From assembly GCA_023404715.1 (NCBI GenBank), contig JAEYAR010000087.1:1-5046 (forward strand): 5,046 nt of DNA. Reading direction: 5' to 3'. How positions within the stretch are numbered: the stretch's first letter is position 1; every line of letters begins with the position of its first letter. The notes under the pieces were generated by a model, which did not search any database, was not told the origin of the DNA, and worked only from the letters and a program-made list of their open reading frames with translations. Positions 1-5,040 of this stretch are shown one piece after another. Both the position numbers and the translations under genes were made by a program. The DNA is from Bacillota bacterium. Its GTDB lineage: Bacteria; Bacillota; Clostridia; Christensenellales; Aristaeellaceae.

Positions 1-1
1 C

Positions 2-49
2 GCTTTCAGCGCGGCAGCCCCCGCGCCCATAAACCAGGAGTTTCATTGA
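2..49 (+). CDS. Possible C-terminal tail of an upstream operon gene (partial)
   Basis: The frame starting at position 2 reads AFSAAAPAPINQEFH and then TGA at 47-49. It leaves room for the ribosome binding site of the next gene between its stop and ATG 65. In CUT1 sugar-transport operons the gene just before the MalF-like permease is usually the extracellular substrate-binding protein, so this could be its last 15 codons. The sequence is too short to recognise a family. A second frame (from position 1, stop TGA 58-60) is also open, so both the frame and the identity are uncertain. Confidence 0.3.
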   Translation, partial: AFSAAAPAPINQEFH

Positions 50-51
50 AG

Positions 52-60
52 AAAGGGTGA
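52..60 (+). promoter_or_regulatory. Ribosome binding site of the first permease gene
   Basis: AAAGGGTGA lies just upstream of ATG 65; the AAGGG core leaves about 7 nt to the start. It favours 65 over the in-frame ATGs at 89 and 101. Confidence 0.6.
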
Positions 61-64
61 GCAT

Positions 65-976
65 ATGCGAACCGAGCGCACAGGACGCATGAGGACCGGC
101 ATGCTGTCCTCGAGGAAAAGCGAGCAGTTCTGGGGCTACGCCTTTATCCTCCCCAATTGCTTGGCCACGGCCGTATTCCTCTTTATCCCGCTTATTTATT
201 CGCTCTATATTTCGTTCATGGATTGGGATATGATCAAGCAGCCCCGGTTTATCGGGCTGGCGAATTATACGGTGAAGCTGGCGCAGGATACGCAGTTTTT
301 CCTAGCGCTCAAAAATACGATCGTCTACTCGCTCGTCAGCATCCCGCTCGGCCTTCTGCTGGCGATCGGGGTGGCTTATCTGCTCTCGGGCAATTTGAAG
401 GGGAACGCGGTGTTTCGCAGCGTCGTCTTCATGCCGGTCATCATCTCCACCGTGGCGGTTTCGATGATCTGGAAATGGCTGCTCAACGGCGACTACGGCG
501 TGGTCAACTACCTCTTGTCGCTCGTCGGCTTGCAGGGCGCGCATTGGCTGGGCGACGCCCGGTACGCCATGGGCACCATCATCGCGATATCGATCTGGAA
601 AAACCTCGGGTTTAACGTCGTCATCCTCATCGCCGCCTTTAAGGACGTGCCGTCCAGCTACTTTGAGTCGGCGGCGCTCGACGGCGCAAACGAGTGGCAG
701 AAGCTGACGCGCATCTCGCTGCCGCTCATCGCGCCCTCGATCTTTTTTGTGACCATCATGTCCGTGATCAACTCGTTTCAGGTCTTCGATCTGATCTACA
801 ACCTGACGCTCGGCGGGCCCAACGGGGCGACGACGGTGCTCTATTACCTCGTATATCAAAACGCATTCCGCTTCTTTGACATGGGGTATGCCTCGGCGCT
901 TTCGTGGATCGTGTTTGCGATCATATTCATCTTTACGATGCTACAGATGCGCGCGAACAGGGAAAAGAGCGTCTAA
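65..976 (+). CDS. CUT1-type sugar ABC transporter permease, MalF/UgpA-like
   Basis: This is an integral membrane permease of 303 residues, one of the two membrane subunits of a carbohydrate importer. Hydrophobic stretches fit six membrane helices, at roughly residues 24-50, 85-107, 119-140, 169-190, 222-243 and 277-296, after a basic cytoplasmic N-terminus. The cytoplasmic EAA loop that docks onto the ATPase is clear at about 201-220 (ESAALDGANEWQKLTRISLP). Motifs typical of the family are also visible: FxGLxNY near 62-68, FMPVIIS near 122-128 and the LGGPNGATT segment near 249-257. The length is normal for short MalF-like proteins without the large periplasmic insert of Escherichia coli MalF. 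It is followed after 22 nt by the partner permease. The downstream hydrolases suggest an oligosaccharide substrate, but permease sequence does not reveal which sugar. Confidence 0.93.
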   Translation: MRTERTGRMRTGMLSSRKSEQFWGYAFILPNCLATAVFLFIPLIYSLYISFMDWDMIKQPRFIGLANYTVKLAQDTQFFLALKNTIVYSLVSIPLGLLLAIGVAYLLSGNLKGNAVFRSVVFMPVIISTVAVSMIWKWLLNGDYGVVNYLLSLVGLQGAHWLGDARYAMGTIIAISIWKNLGFNVVILIAAFKDVPSSYFESAALDGANEWQKLTRISLPLIAPSIFFVTIMSVINSFQVFDLIYNLTLGGPNGATTVLYYLVYQNAFRFFDMGYASALSWIVFAIIFIFTMLQMRANREKSV

Positions 977-983
977 GCACAGA

Positions 984-989
984 AAGGAG
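984..989 (+). promoter_or_regulatory. Ribosome binding site of the second permease gene
   Basis: AAGGAG lies 9 nt before ATG 999. It decides the start: the same frame is open further upstream to 876, but that extension lies inside the first permease gene and encodes an Arg-rich stretch with no family resemblance. Confidence 0.8.
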
Positions 990-998
990 ATAGCGGAT

Positions 999-1832
999 AT
1001 GGGTAAAGACCTGAGCAGGCCGGCCAAGGCCGTCGCCTACGTGATACTACTCGCCCTCTCGTTTGTCATGATTCTTCCCTTTTTTTGGACGGTCATCACA
1101 TCGTTTAAGCAACAGACAGAGATCCTGACGTGGCCGCCGAGGTTCTTCCCCTCGGAACTATACCTCGGAAGCTATCAATACGTCATCGAAAAGATAAAGA
1201 TCGGGACGATGTTCGTCAACTCGCTCTACATCGCCGTAGTGACGACCGCGGGGCAGCTTGTCTTTTGCGCGCTGGCGGGGTTTGCGTTTGCCAAGCTTCG
1301 TTTTCGGTTCAAAGACGGGCTTTTCAATGCCTACCTCGCGACGATGATGGTGCCGGCGATGCTGACGCTGATCCCCCGATACGTGATCATGAGGAACATC
1401 GGCATGGTCGATACGCGCCTGTCGCTGATCCTGCCGGCGCTTTTCGGCGGTCCCTTCGGCGTGTTCCTCATGCGCCAGTTTTACCTGGGGCTGCCTGACG
1501 AGCTGATGGAGGCCGCGCGCATCGACGGGGCCAATTATCCCTACATCTTTGCCCGCATTTATACGCCGCTGACGCGTCCCATCCTCTCGACGCTCGCGGT
1601 CTTCAGCTTTATGGGCTCGTGGAACGACTTCCTCTGGCCGCTGATCACGATCCAATCCAACGGGCTCAAGACGTTGCCGATCGGCCTGGCCTCGTTCCAA
1701 AGCCTTTACGGCATTAAGTACAGCCTACTGATGGCGGGCGCAGTGCTGGCCATGCTGCCGGTGCTGGTCGCCTTCCTGCTCGCGCAAAGACAGTTTATCG
1801 AAGGAATCGCCGTGACCGGCCTGAAAGGATGA
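999..1832 (+). CDS. CUT1-type sugar ABC transporter permease, MalG/UgpE-like
   Basis: This 277-residue protein is the second membrane subunit of the importer. Six membrane helices are expected, including about 11-33, 72-98, 110-130, 141-160, 192-216 and 241-262. The EAA loop is well kept at about 171-190 (EAARIDGANYPYIFARIYTP), which is closer to consensus than in the partner. The segment FSFMGSWNDFLWPL (203-214) and the C-terminal IEGIAVTGLKG (267-277) are signatures of the MalG side of the family. The start at 999 is set by a strong ribosome binding site. The stop codon TGA at 1830-1832 overlaps the first possible ATG of the next gene, so translation of the two is probably coupled. No ATP-binding subunit follows; in Firmicutes CUT1 systems commonly share an MsmK/UgpC-type ATPase encoded elsewhere. 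Confidence 0.94.
   Translation: MGKDLSRPAKAVAYVILLALSFVMILPFFWTVITSFKQQTEILTWPPRFFPSELYLGSYQYVIEKIKIGTMFVNSLYIAVVTTAGQLVFCALAGFAFAKLRFRFKDGLFNAYLATMMVPAMLTLIPRYVIMRNIGMVDTRLSLILPALFGGPFGVFLMRQFYLGLPDELMEAARIDGANYPYIFARIYTPLTRPILSTLAVFSFMGSWNDFLWPLITIQSNGLKTLPIGLASFQSLYGIKYSLLMAGAVLAMLPVLVAFLLAQRQFIEGIAVTGLKG
1825..1829 (+). promoter_or_regulatory. Ribosome binding site of the DUF4185-like gene, inside the permease gene end
   Basis: AAGGA lies in the last codons of the permease gene. Three in-frame ATGs follow, at 1829, 1832 and 1838. Only 1838 has a normal spacing (8 nt); 1829 overlaps the site and 1832 is 2 nt away. Confidence 0.6.
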
Positions 1833-1837
1833 TGCAT

Positions 1838-2911
1838 ATGCTTCCCATCGTATCCGCCCATGTAGAGGATTGTTGCAGCGTGATCACGCAAAGCGACGGC
1901 GACCTGTTCCCCTGCGCCTGGGCCGACGACGGCGCGCTGTACGCGGCCAACGGCGACGGCAAGGGGTTTGACCTCTCCTCCCCGTGGTGCGACATCGTGG
2001 TCAACCGCATCGACGGGGAGATCGGCGCGCTATCGGGCGTGCGGCTCACGGGACAGGAGGGCGTGGGAAGCGTCTTCGCAGACCCGGAGCACTACAATCG
2101 CAAGCCCACGGGCATGGTCTGCGTGGACGGCGTGCTGTACCTGGCGGTTCAGAATTTGAACAAGGATCCGGGGGCGCTTGGGTTCGACGACGTACCCTGT
2201 GCGACGATATGCCGGTCGGAGGACAAGGGGAGGACGTGGACCTGGGATCGGACAAGGCCGATGTTCGACGGTTACCGGTTTACCACGATCATGTTCCTGG
2301 ACTACGGGAAGAACCATGCAAATTGCCCGGACACGTTCGTCTACGCCTACGGCATGGACGATAACTGGCGCGCCTCGCTGTGCGGCAAGGTGCGGGACCC
2401 GCAGGAGCTGTATCTGGCGCACGTGCGCAGGGACCGGATCCTGGACCGGGAGGCCTGGACGTTCTACGCCGGCATGGAAGGCGGCACGCCGGTGTTTGCC
2501 GGGGAGATCGACCGGCGAGCGCCCGTGCTGGTCGATACGCGCCGGGTGCGCGTCACGCCGCCGGAGGACAAGGGGAGCGCAGTACAGGACATGTCGGTGA
2601 TCTCACAAGGGGGCGTCGTTTACAATAGGCCCCTCAATCGTTACATTTACACCTCCTGGACGGAGAACACGTTTGAATTCTACGAGGCGCCCGCGCCGTG
2701 GGGGCCGTTCAGGCTCTTCCTCTCGCACGATTTCGGCTTTTATCCGTGGACGGACGAGCGATACGGCGGCTATGCCACCGTCATTCCCTCCAAGTTCATC
2801 AGCGCGGACGGAAAGACGATGTACGTGCAGTCCAATACGTTCGTAGGCGGTACGCACAAGTACGCGTTCAACCTGCGCAAACTGACGGTGGAAACCGGCA
2901 CGATCAAATAA
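1838..2911 (+). CDS. DUF4185-like (GH183-related) predicted glycoside hydrolase, cytoplasmic
   Basis: This 357-residue protein has a beta-propeller look. It has an early WADDGALYAANGDGKGFD segment (28-45), a PTGMVCVDGVLYL strand pair (90-102), and a textbook Asp-box SEDKGRTW (127-134; pattern SxDxGxTW). FYEAPAPWGPF (281-291) and SADGKTMYVQS (322-332) follow, with a closing YAFNLRKLT (342-350). This order resembles DUF4185 proteins as I remember them. Some DUF4185 members are endo-D-arabinanases, classified as GH183. I cannot assign the catalytic residues with certainty; the acidic cluster D30/D31/D40 in the first repeat is the place to look. There is no signal peptide, so it should act inside the cell on imported sugar. 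It sits directly between the permeases and a GH172 enzyme. Alternatives are a sialidase-fold or other propeller glycosidase with a different specificity. The family call is moderate and the substrate is inferred. Confidence 0.68.
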   Translation: MLPIVSAHVEDCCSVITQSDGDLFPCAWADDGALYAANGDGKGFDLSSPWCDIVVNRIDGEIGALSGVRLTGQEGVGSVFADPEHYNRKPTGMVCVDGVLYLAVQNLNKDPGALGFDDVPCATICRSEDKGRTWTWDRTRPMFDGYRFTTIMFLDYGKNHANCPDTFVYAYGMDDNWRASLCGKVRDPQELYLAHVRRDRILDREAWTFYAGMEGGTPVFAGEIDRRAPVLVDTRRVRVTPPEDKGSAVQDMSVISQGGVVYNRPLNRYIYTSWTENTFEFYEAPAPWGPFRLFLSHDFGFYPWTDERYGGYATVIPSKFISADGKTMYVQSNTFVGGTHKYAFNLRKLTVETGTIK

Positions 2912-2914
2912 GAC

Positions 2915-2926
2915 AAGGCGGTGATC
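2915..2926 (+). promoter_or_regulatory. Ribosome binding site of the GH172 gene
   Basis: AAGGCGGTGATC differs at one base from the full anti-16S complement. Its core ends 8 nt before ATG 2930. An in-frame GTG at 2921 lies inside this site and so is unlikely to be the start. Confidence 0.75.
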
Positions 2927-2929
2927 AAG

Positions 2930-4006
2930 ATGATGGAACAGCTATCGGCGGTGCGGCACTGGAAGACGAGGTCCATTTCCCCGGAGAACCTCACGGGCGA
3001 GGCGGGACGGGGCGGTATGACGCCCCTGGAGCAGGGGAGCGCTCGCAGCGCGGCCCGCGACCTGGGGACGGGCTGGAAGGTGAACCCTTACTTCGACGTG
3101 CCGGCGGGCGAGACGTTTGAGCTCGCGAACATCGAGGGAAGCGGCGCGATCAAGCACATCTGGATGACGCCGACGGGCAAATGGCGGCTTTCGATCCTGC
3201 GCATGTATTGGGACGGGCAGGAGATCCCCAGCGTCGAGTGCCCGGTCGGAGATTTCTTCTGCATGGGGTGGCAGGAATATGCGCACATCAACTCGGCGGC
3301 CGTGTGCGTAAACCCGGGCAGCGCCTTCAACTGCTATTGGGATATGCCCTTTCGCCGCAAGGCTCGCATCACGCTGGAAAACCTGGACGACGTGCCGATG
3401 CGCATCTATTACCAGATCGACTATGCGCTCTACGACCAGCCGGAGGAAATCGCCTACTTCCACGCACAGTTCCGCCGCGTGAACCCGCTGCCCTACAAGG
3501 AGGTCTATACGATCCTGGACGGCGTACAGGGGAAGGGCCACTACGTAGGCACGTACATGGCCTGGGGCGTGAACAACAACGGCTGGTGGGGCGAAGGGGA
3601 AATCAAGTTTTACATGGACGGCGATACGCAGTACCCGACGATCTGCGGCACGGGCACGGAGGACTACTTCTGCGGGTCGTACGACTTTGAAGACCCGAAG
3701 ACGCACGATCGCTATCTGCCCTTCACGACGGCCTATGCGGGCCTGCCGCAGGTGATCGAGCCGGGTCGGCTCTATGCGAGCCAATTCCGGTTCGGCATGT
3801 ACAGATGGCATATCACCGACCCCATCTGCTTCGAGCGCGAGCTGCGCGTAACCATCCAGGCGCTTGGGTGGTTCAACATGGGCAAGCCGGACTGCCGCTA
3901 CCTGCCCTTAAAGGACGACATCGCCTCCGTGGCGTTCTTTTATCAGACCGAGCCCGCAACGCAGATGCCGCCCCTTCCGCAGCGCGACGAGCTGGAGGTC
4001 GTCTAA
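2930..4006 (+). CDS. DUF2961 / GH172 family glycoside hydrolase
   Basis: This 358-residue protein carries the hallmarks of DUF2961 along its length. The N-terminus has RSISPENLTGEAGRGGM (14-30). PAGETFELANIEGSGAIKHIWM (58-79) is followed by MYWDGQEIPSVECPVGDFF (92-110), FNCYWDMPFRRKARITLEN (133-151), YYQIDY (160-165) and GKGHYVGTY (201-209). Near the centre are WWGEGEIKFYMDGD (219-232) and GTGTEDYF (240-247). Characterised GH172 enzymes have an essential pair of Glu residues in this region; by recalled spacing, E222 and E244 are the best candidates here. Known GH172 activities include alpha-D-fructofuranosidase, difructose dianhydride I synthase/hydrolase and exo-D-arabinofuranosidase; members I know of are oligomers of jelly-roll subunits. 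There is no signal peptide, so it is probably cytoplasmic. It is the last gene of the operon, 18 nt after the DUF4185-like gene. The family assignment is firm; the exact sugar is not. Confidence 0.9.
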   Translation: MMEQLSAVRHWKTRSISPENLTGEAGRGGMTPLEQGSARSAARDLGTGWKVNPYFDVPAGETFELANIEGSGAIKHIWMTPTGKWRLSILRMYWDGQEIPSVECPVGDFFCMGWQEYAHINSAAVCVNPGSAFNCYWDMPFRRKARITLENLDDVPMRIYYQIDYALYDQPEEIAYFHAQFRRVNPLPYKEVYTILDGVQGKGHYVGTYMAWGVNNNGWWGEGEIKFYMDGDTQYPTICGTGTEDYFCGSYDFEDPKTHDRYLPFTTAYAGLPQVIEPGRLYASQFRFGMYRWHITDPICFERELRVTIQALGWFNMGKPDCRYLPLKDDIASVAFFYQTEPATQMPPLPQRDELEVV

Positions 4007-4015
4007 CGTAACCAG

Positions 4016-4056
4016 AAAAAGGGCTGTTACAGGTTCGCTTGAATCTGTAACAGCCC
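4016..4056 (-). terminator. Strong hairpin terminator of the minus-strand genes at a convergent junction
   Basis: The arms GGGCTGTTACAGGTTC (4021-4036) and GAATCTGTAACAGCCC (4041-4056) form a 16-bp stem with one G-T pair around a 4-nt loop. On the minus strand the stem is followed at once by TTTTT (complement of 4016-4020), which makes a standard intrinsic terminator 8 nt after the stop of the DUF6809-like gene. On the plus strand the stem follows the GH172 stop by 14 nt, but CGCGCT comes after it instead of a T-tract. For the sugar operon it is therefore at best a weak terminator or an mRNA 3'-end-protecting hairpin. Confidence 0.88.
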
Positions 4057-4064
4057 GCGCTATA

Positions 4065-4352
4065 TCAATATTTCAGCGCACCGACGTCATCGGAAATTTC
4101 GATCATTAGTCTTACGCCAAGCCGAAGGCCATACACAAAATTTTCATATCCATATACGCTATTTGCCTGATACCATAAGTCGTCAATCTCATCAAAATGT
4201 TTACGATGTTCTTCGCTTAGCACGCCATAAAAATAATGTTTTTCTTCACTGATGGCACGGTTGATTTTCAGATACTCCTGTGATCTGGGATTGATGCATT
4301 CAGCCGGATATACCTCGCCGTCGTAAAGCTGTTGCAGGAGCGTTTTATCCAT
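4065..4352 (-). CDS. DUF6809-like small protein of unknown function
   Basis: This 95-residue, mostly helical acidic protein has no signal peptide and no membrane segment. The opening LLQQLYDGEVYPAE (5-18), the middle ISEEKHYFYGVLSEEHRKHF (34-53) and the C-terminal NFVYGLRLGVRLMIE (71-85) match my memory of small Clostridia proteins grouped as DUF6809. No biochemical function is known to me. ATG 4352 is chosen because AAGGAG (complement of 4362-4367) lies 9 nt upstream; a TTG two codons earlier (4358) is only 3 nt from it. It is AT-richer than the sugar operon. I see no convincing own promoter. The ribbon-helix-helix gene upstream lacks a minus-strand T-tract terminator, so both may share a transcript ending at the hairpin at 4016-4056. 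Confidence 0.8.
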   Translation of the reverse strand: MDKTLLQQLYDGEVYPAECINPRSQEYLKINRAISEEKHYFYGVLSEEHRKHFDEIDDLWYQANSVYGYENFVYGLRLGVRLMIEISDDVGALKY

Positions 4353-4431
4353 TTGCAATCACTCCTTTTTTGTTCTTAAGCACCAAGTTTAACACAATCA
4401 GCCTTCCTTTCTACGTTCTTTTCGATATTGC

Positions 4432-4460
4432 TTGAAAGGGACGCCGACGCATGATATAAT
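4432..4460 (+). promoter_or_regulatory. Near-consensus sigma-A promoter with extended -10
   Basis: TTGAAA (4432-4437), a 17-nt spacer and TATAAT (4455-4460), preceded by TG at 4452-4453, give an extended -10 promoter. Transcription should start near 4465-4467. No protein gene lies within reach on the plus strand; a structured segment and a terminator follow instead. Confidence 0.75.
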
Positions 4461-4466
4461 ATTTAC

Positions 4467-4546
4467 GTCGTTCTTGCTTTCGGGCAATATTCGACTAGGG
4501 AAGTGGCGTATGCTTTGAACTGTAGGCGCCGCTTCCTTCATTTTTT
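4467..4546 (+). ncRNA. Candidate small structured RNA of about 80 nt
   Basis: The predicted transcript starts at the promoter just upstream and folds into two stem-loops. The first pairs GTCG (4467-4470) with CGAC (4492-4495), then an internal loop, then TTGCT (4474-4478) with GGCAA (4483-4487) around a TTCG tetraloop. The second is the terminator stem at 4499-4536 with an 18-nt open loop (4509-4526) that could bind a partner RNA. I do not recognise it as a known riboswitch or RNA family. It contains no credible ORF. It lies antisense to the spacer between the two minus-strand genes, and its last bases overlap the 3' end of the ribbon-helix-helix gene. Existence is inferred from promoter, fold and terminator together. 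Confidence 0.55.
4499..4546 (+). terminator. Intrinsic terminator of the candidate small RNA
   Basis: GGAAGTGGCG (4499-4508) pairs with CGCCGCTTCC (4527-4536), 10 bp with one G-T pair, with an 18-nt loop. It is followed by TTCATTTTTT (4537-4546). On the minus strand the same stem has no T-tract, so the orientation is plus. The long loop is unusual for a pure terminator. Confidence 0.65.
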
Positions 4547-4717
4547 ACTGAGATCGTCCTTTAGCTTTTTAATCCCGCGCCGGGCAGCTTCTGCTTTAGG
4601 TACTTTTTTTTCTTCACAATACGCTTCTAAAACATCGCTACTCTCATGATCCAGTCGTATAAACAGCGTTTTATCTTTGGGATTATCTGTTGGACGTCCC
4701 ATTTTAGGGTTCCCCAA
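4538..4717 (-). CDS. Ribbon-helix-helix (CopG/Arc-type) DNA-binding protein
   Basis: This 59-residue basic protein opens MGNPKMGRPTDNPKDK and then has a short beta strand (TLFIRLD, 17-23), helix A (about 25-37) and helix B (KAEAARRGIKKLKDDL, 41-56), the layout of ribbon-helix-helix repressors. The GRPTDNPKDK lead is common in small Clostridia regulators of this type. Such proteins dimerise and insert the paired strands into the DNA major groove. The start is TTG 4717, because AAGGAGG (complement of 4725-4731) lies 7 nt before it. ATG 4702 would be 22 nt away. A GTG at 4753 lies upstream of the predicted transcription start. The promoter carries a perfect 14-bp inverted repeat, so self-repression is likely. 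It could be an orphan antitoxin-like protein, but no toxin gene is adjacent within the window. Confidence 0.85.
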   Translation of the reverse strand: MGNPKMGRPTDNPKDKTLFIRLDHESSDVLEAYCEEKKVPKAEAARRGIKKLKDDLSKK

Positions 4718-4724
4718 AAATTCA

Positions 4725-4731
4725 CCTCCTT
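4725..4731 (-). promoter_or_regulatory. Ribosome binding site that fixes a TTG start
   Basis: The minus strand reads AAGGAGG then GTGAATTT-like spacing into TTG 4717 (7 nt). The site overlaps the start of one arm of the operator repeat. Confidence 0.75.
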
Positions 4732-4769
4732 TTGATATACAAAAGTATAACACTATTGTATATCAAAAG
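4729..4769 (-). promoter_or_regulatory. Perfect 14-bp inverted repeat, probable operator
   Basis: CTTTTGATATACAA (4729-4742) and TTGTATATCAAAAG (4756-4769) are exact inverse copies separated by 13 nt. The arm centres are 27 bp apart. One arm overlaps the -35 element and spacer of the ribbon-helix-helix promoter, the other the predicted transcription start and ribosome binding site. The transcript would begin inside the second arm, so this is a DNA site rather than an RNA hairpin. A dimeric repressor bound to both arms would block the promoter. Confidence 0.7.
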
Positions 4770-4773
4770 TCAA
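4744..4773 (-). promoter_or_regulatory. Sigma-A promoter of the ribbon-helix-helix gene
   Basis: On the minus strand TTGACT (4773-4768), an 18-nt spacer and TATACT (4749-4744) form a good promoter. Transcription would start near 4737, giving a leader of about 20 nt that contains the ribosome binding site. Confidence 0.72.
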
Positions 4774-4940
4774 GCTCATTTCGAGAAATGGGGCAACGAT
4801 GTACGAAAAGGTAAACGTTAACGACTCGGCTTTCAGCCCACTGGGCGCTCGACTCGGGCTTATGGCGTGGGGCAATGTAATTAACTTTAGGTTATAAAGC
4901 AATGAAAACTTGGTCTACTCCAGGGGAGGGCTCCACGCCA

Positions 4941-4957
4941 GGGGGCTGGAAGCCCCC
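4941..4957. repeat. GC-rich hairpin, 7-bp arms
   Basis: GGGGGCT (4941-4947) and AGCCCCC (4951-4957) pair perfectly around a 3-nt loop. It directly abuts the right arm of a longer-range stem, TGGCGTGG (4863-4870) with CCACGCCA (4933-4940). No T-tract follows on either strand, so it is not a standard terminator. Confidence 0.6.
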
Positions 4958-4983
4958 GAGAGTGGCCGCTTCAAGGGGTTACA

Positions 4984-5040
4984 GGGGAGTCCAGAGGGGA
5001 CGAAGGGGGAAATCGGAATCCCCCTGTCCCCTTTGGCCCC
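4984..5040. repeat. Long multi-part GC-rich hairpin at the window edge
   Basis: CCAGAGGGGAC (4991-5001) pairs with GTCCCCTTTGG (5026-5036), 11 bp with one G-T pair. Inside it GGGGGA (5005-5010) pairs with TCCCCC (5019-5024) around an 8-nt loop. Outside it, past a 3-nt bulge, GGGG (4984-4987) pairs with CCCC (5037-5040). About 21 pairs in all. Such hairpins often belong to intergenic repeat families, but no second copy lies in this window. Confidence 0.6.

Noticed and set aside
302..859. A 185-codon minus-strand frame opposite the first permease
   Set aside because: It encodes a charged low-complexity sequence, has no clear ribosome binding site, and is fully explained by the permease on the other strand.
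876..998. Upstream extension of the second permease to an earlier ATG
   Set aside because: The extra 41 residues lie within the first permease gene and look like out-of-frame sequence; a strong ribosome binding site serves ATG 999.
2921..2929. GTG start for the GH172 gene
   Set aside because: The GTG is part of the ribosome binding site itself; ATG 2930 has proper spacing.
2942..3811. A 289-codon open frame on the minus strand opposite the GH172 gene
   Set aside because: Its product is rich in Arg, His and Val with no recognisable motif, and it mirrors a gene with strong family signatures. Long antisense frames are expected in GC-rich coding DNA.
4065..4717. Toxin-antitoxin module made of the ribbon-helix-helix and DUF6809-like genes
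   Set aside because: The genes are 185 nt apart rather than overlapping, DUF6809 is not a toxin family known to me, and nothing in its sequence suggests a nuclease or other toxin activity.
4718..4753. Longer ribbon-helix-helix protein starting at GTG 4753
   Set aside because: That start lies upstream of the predicted transcription start and the added residues overlap the promoter, operator and ribosome binding site.
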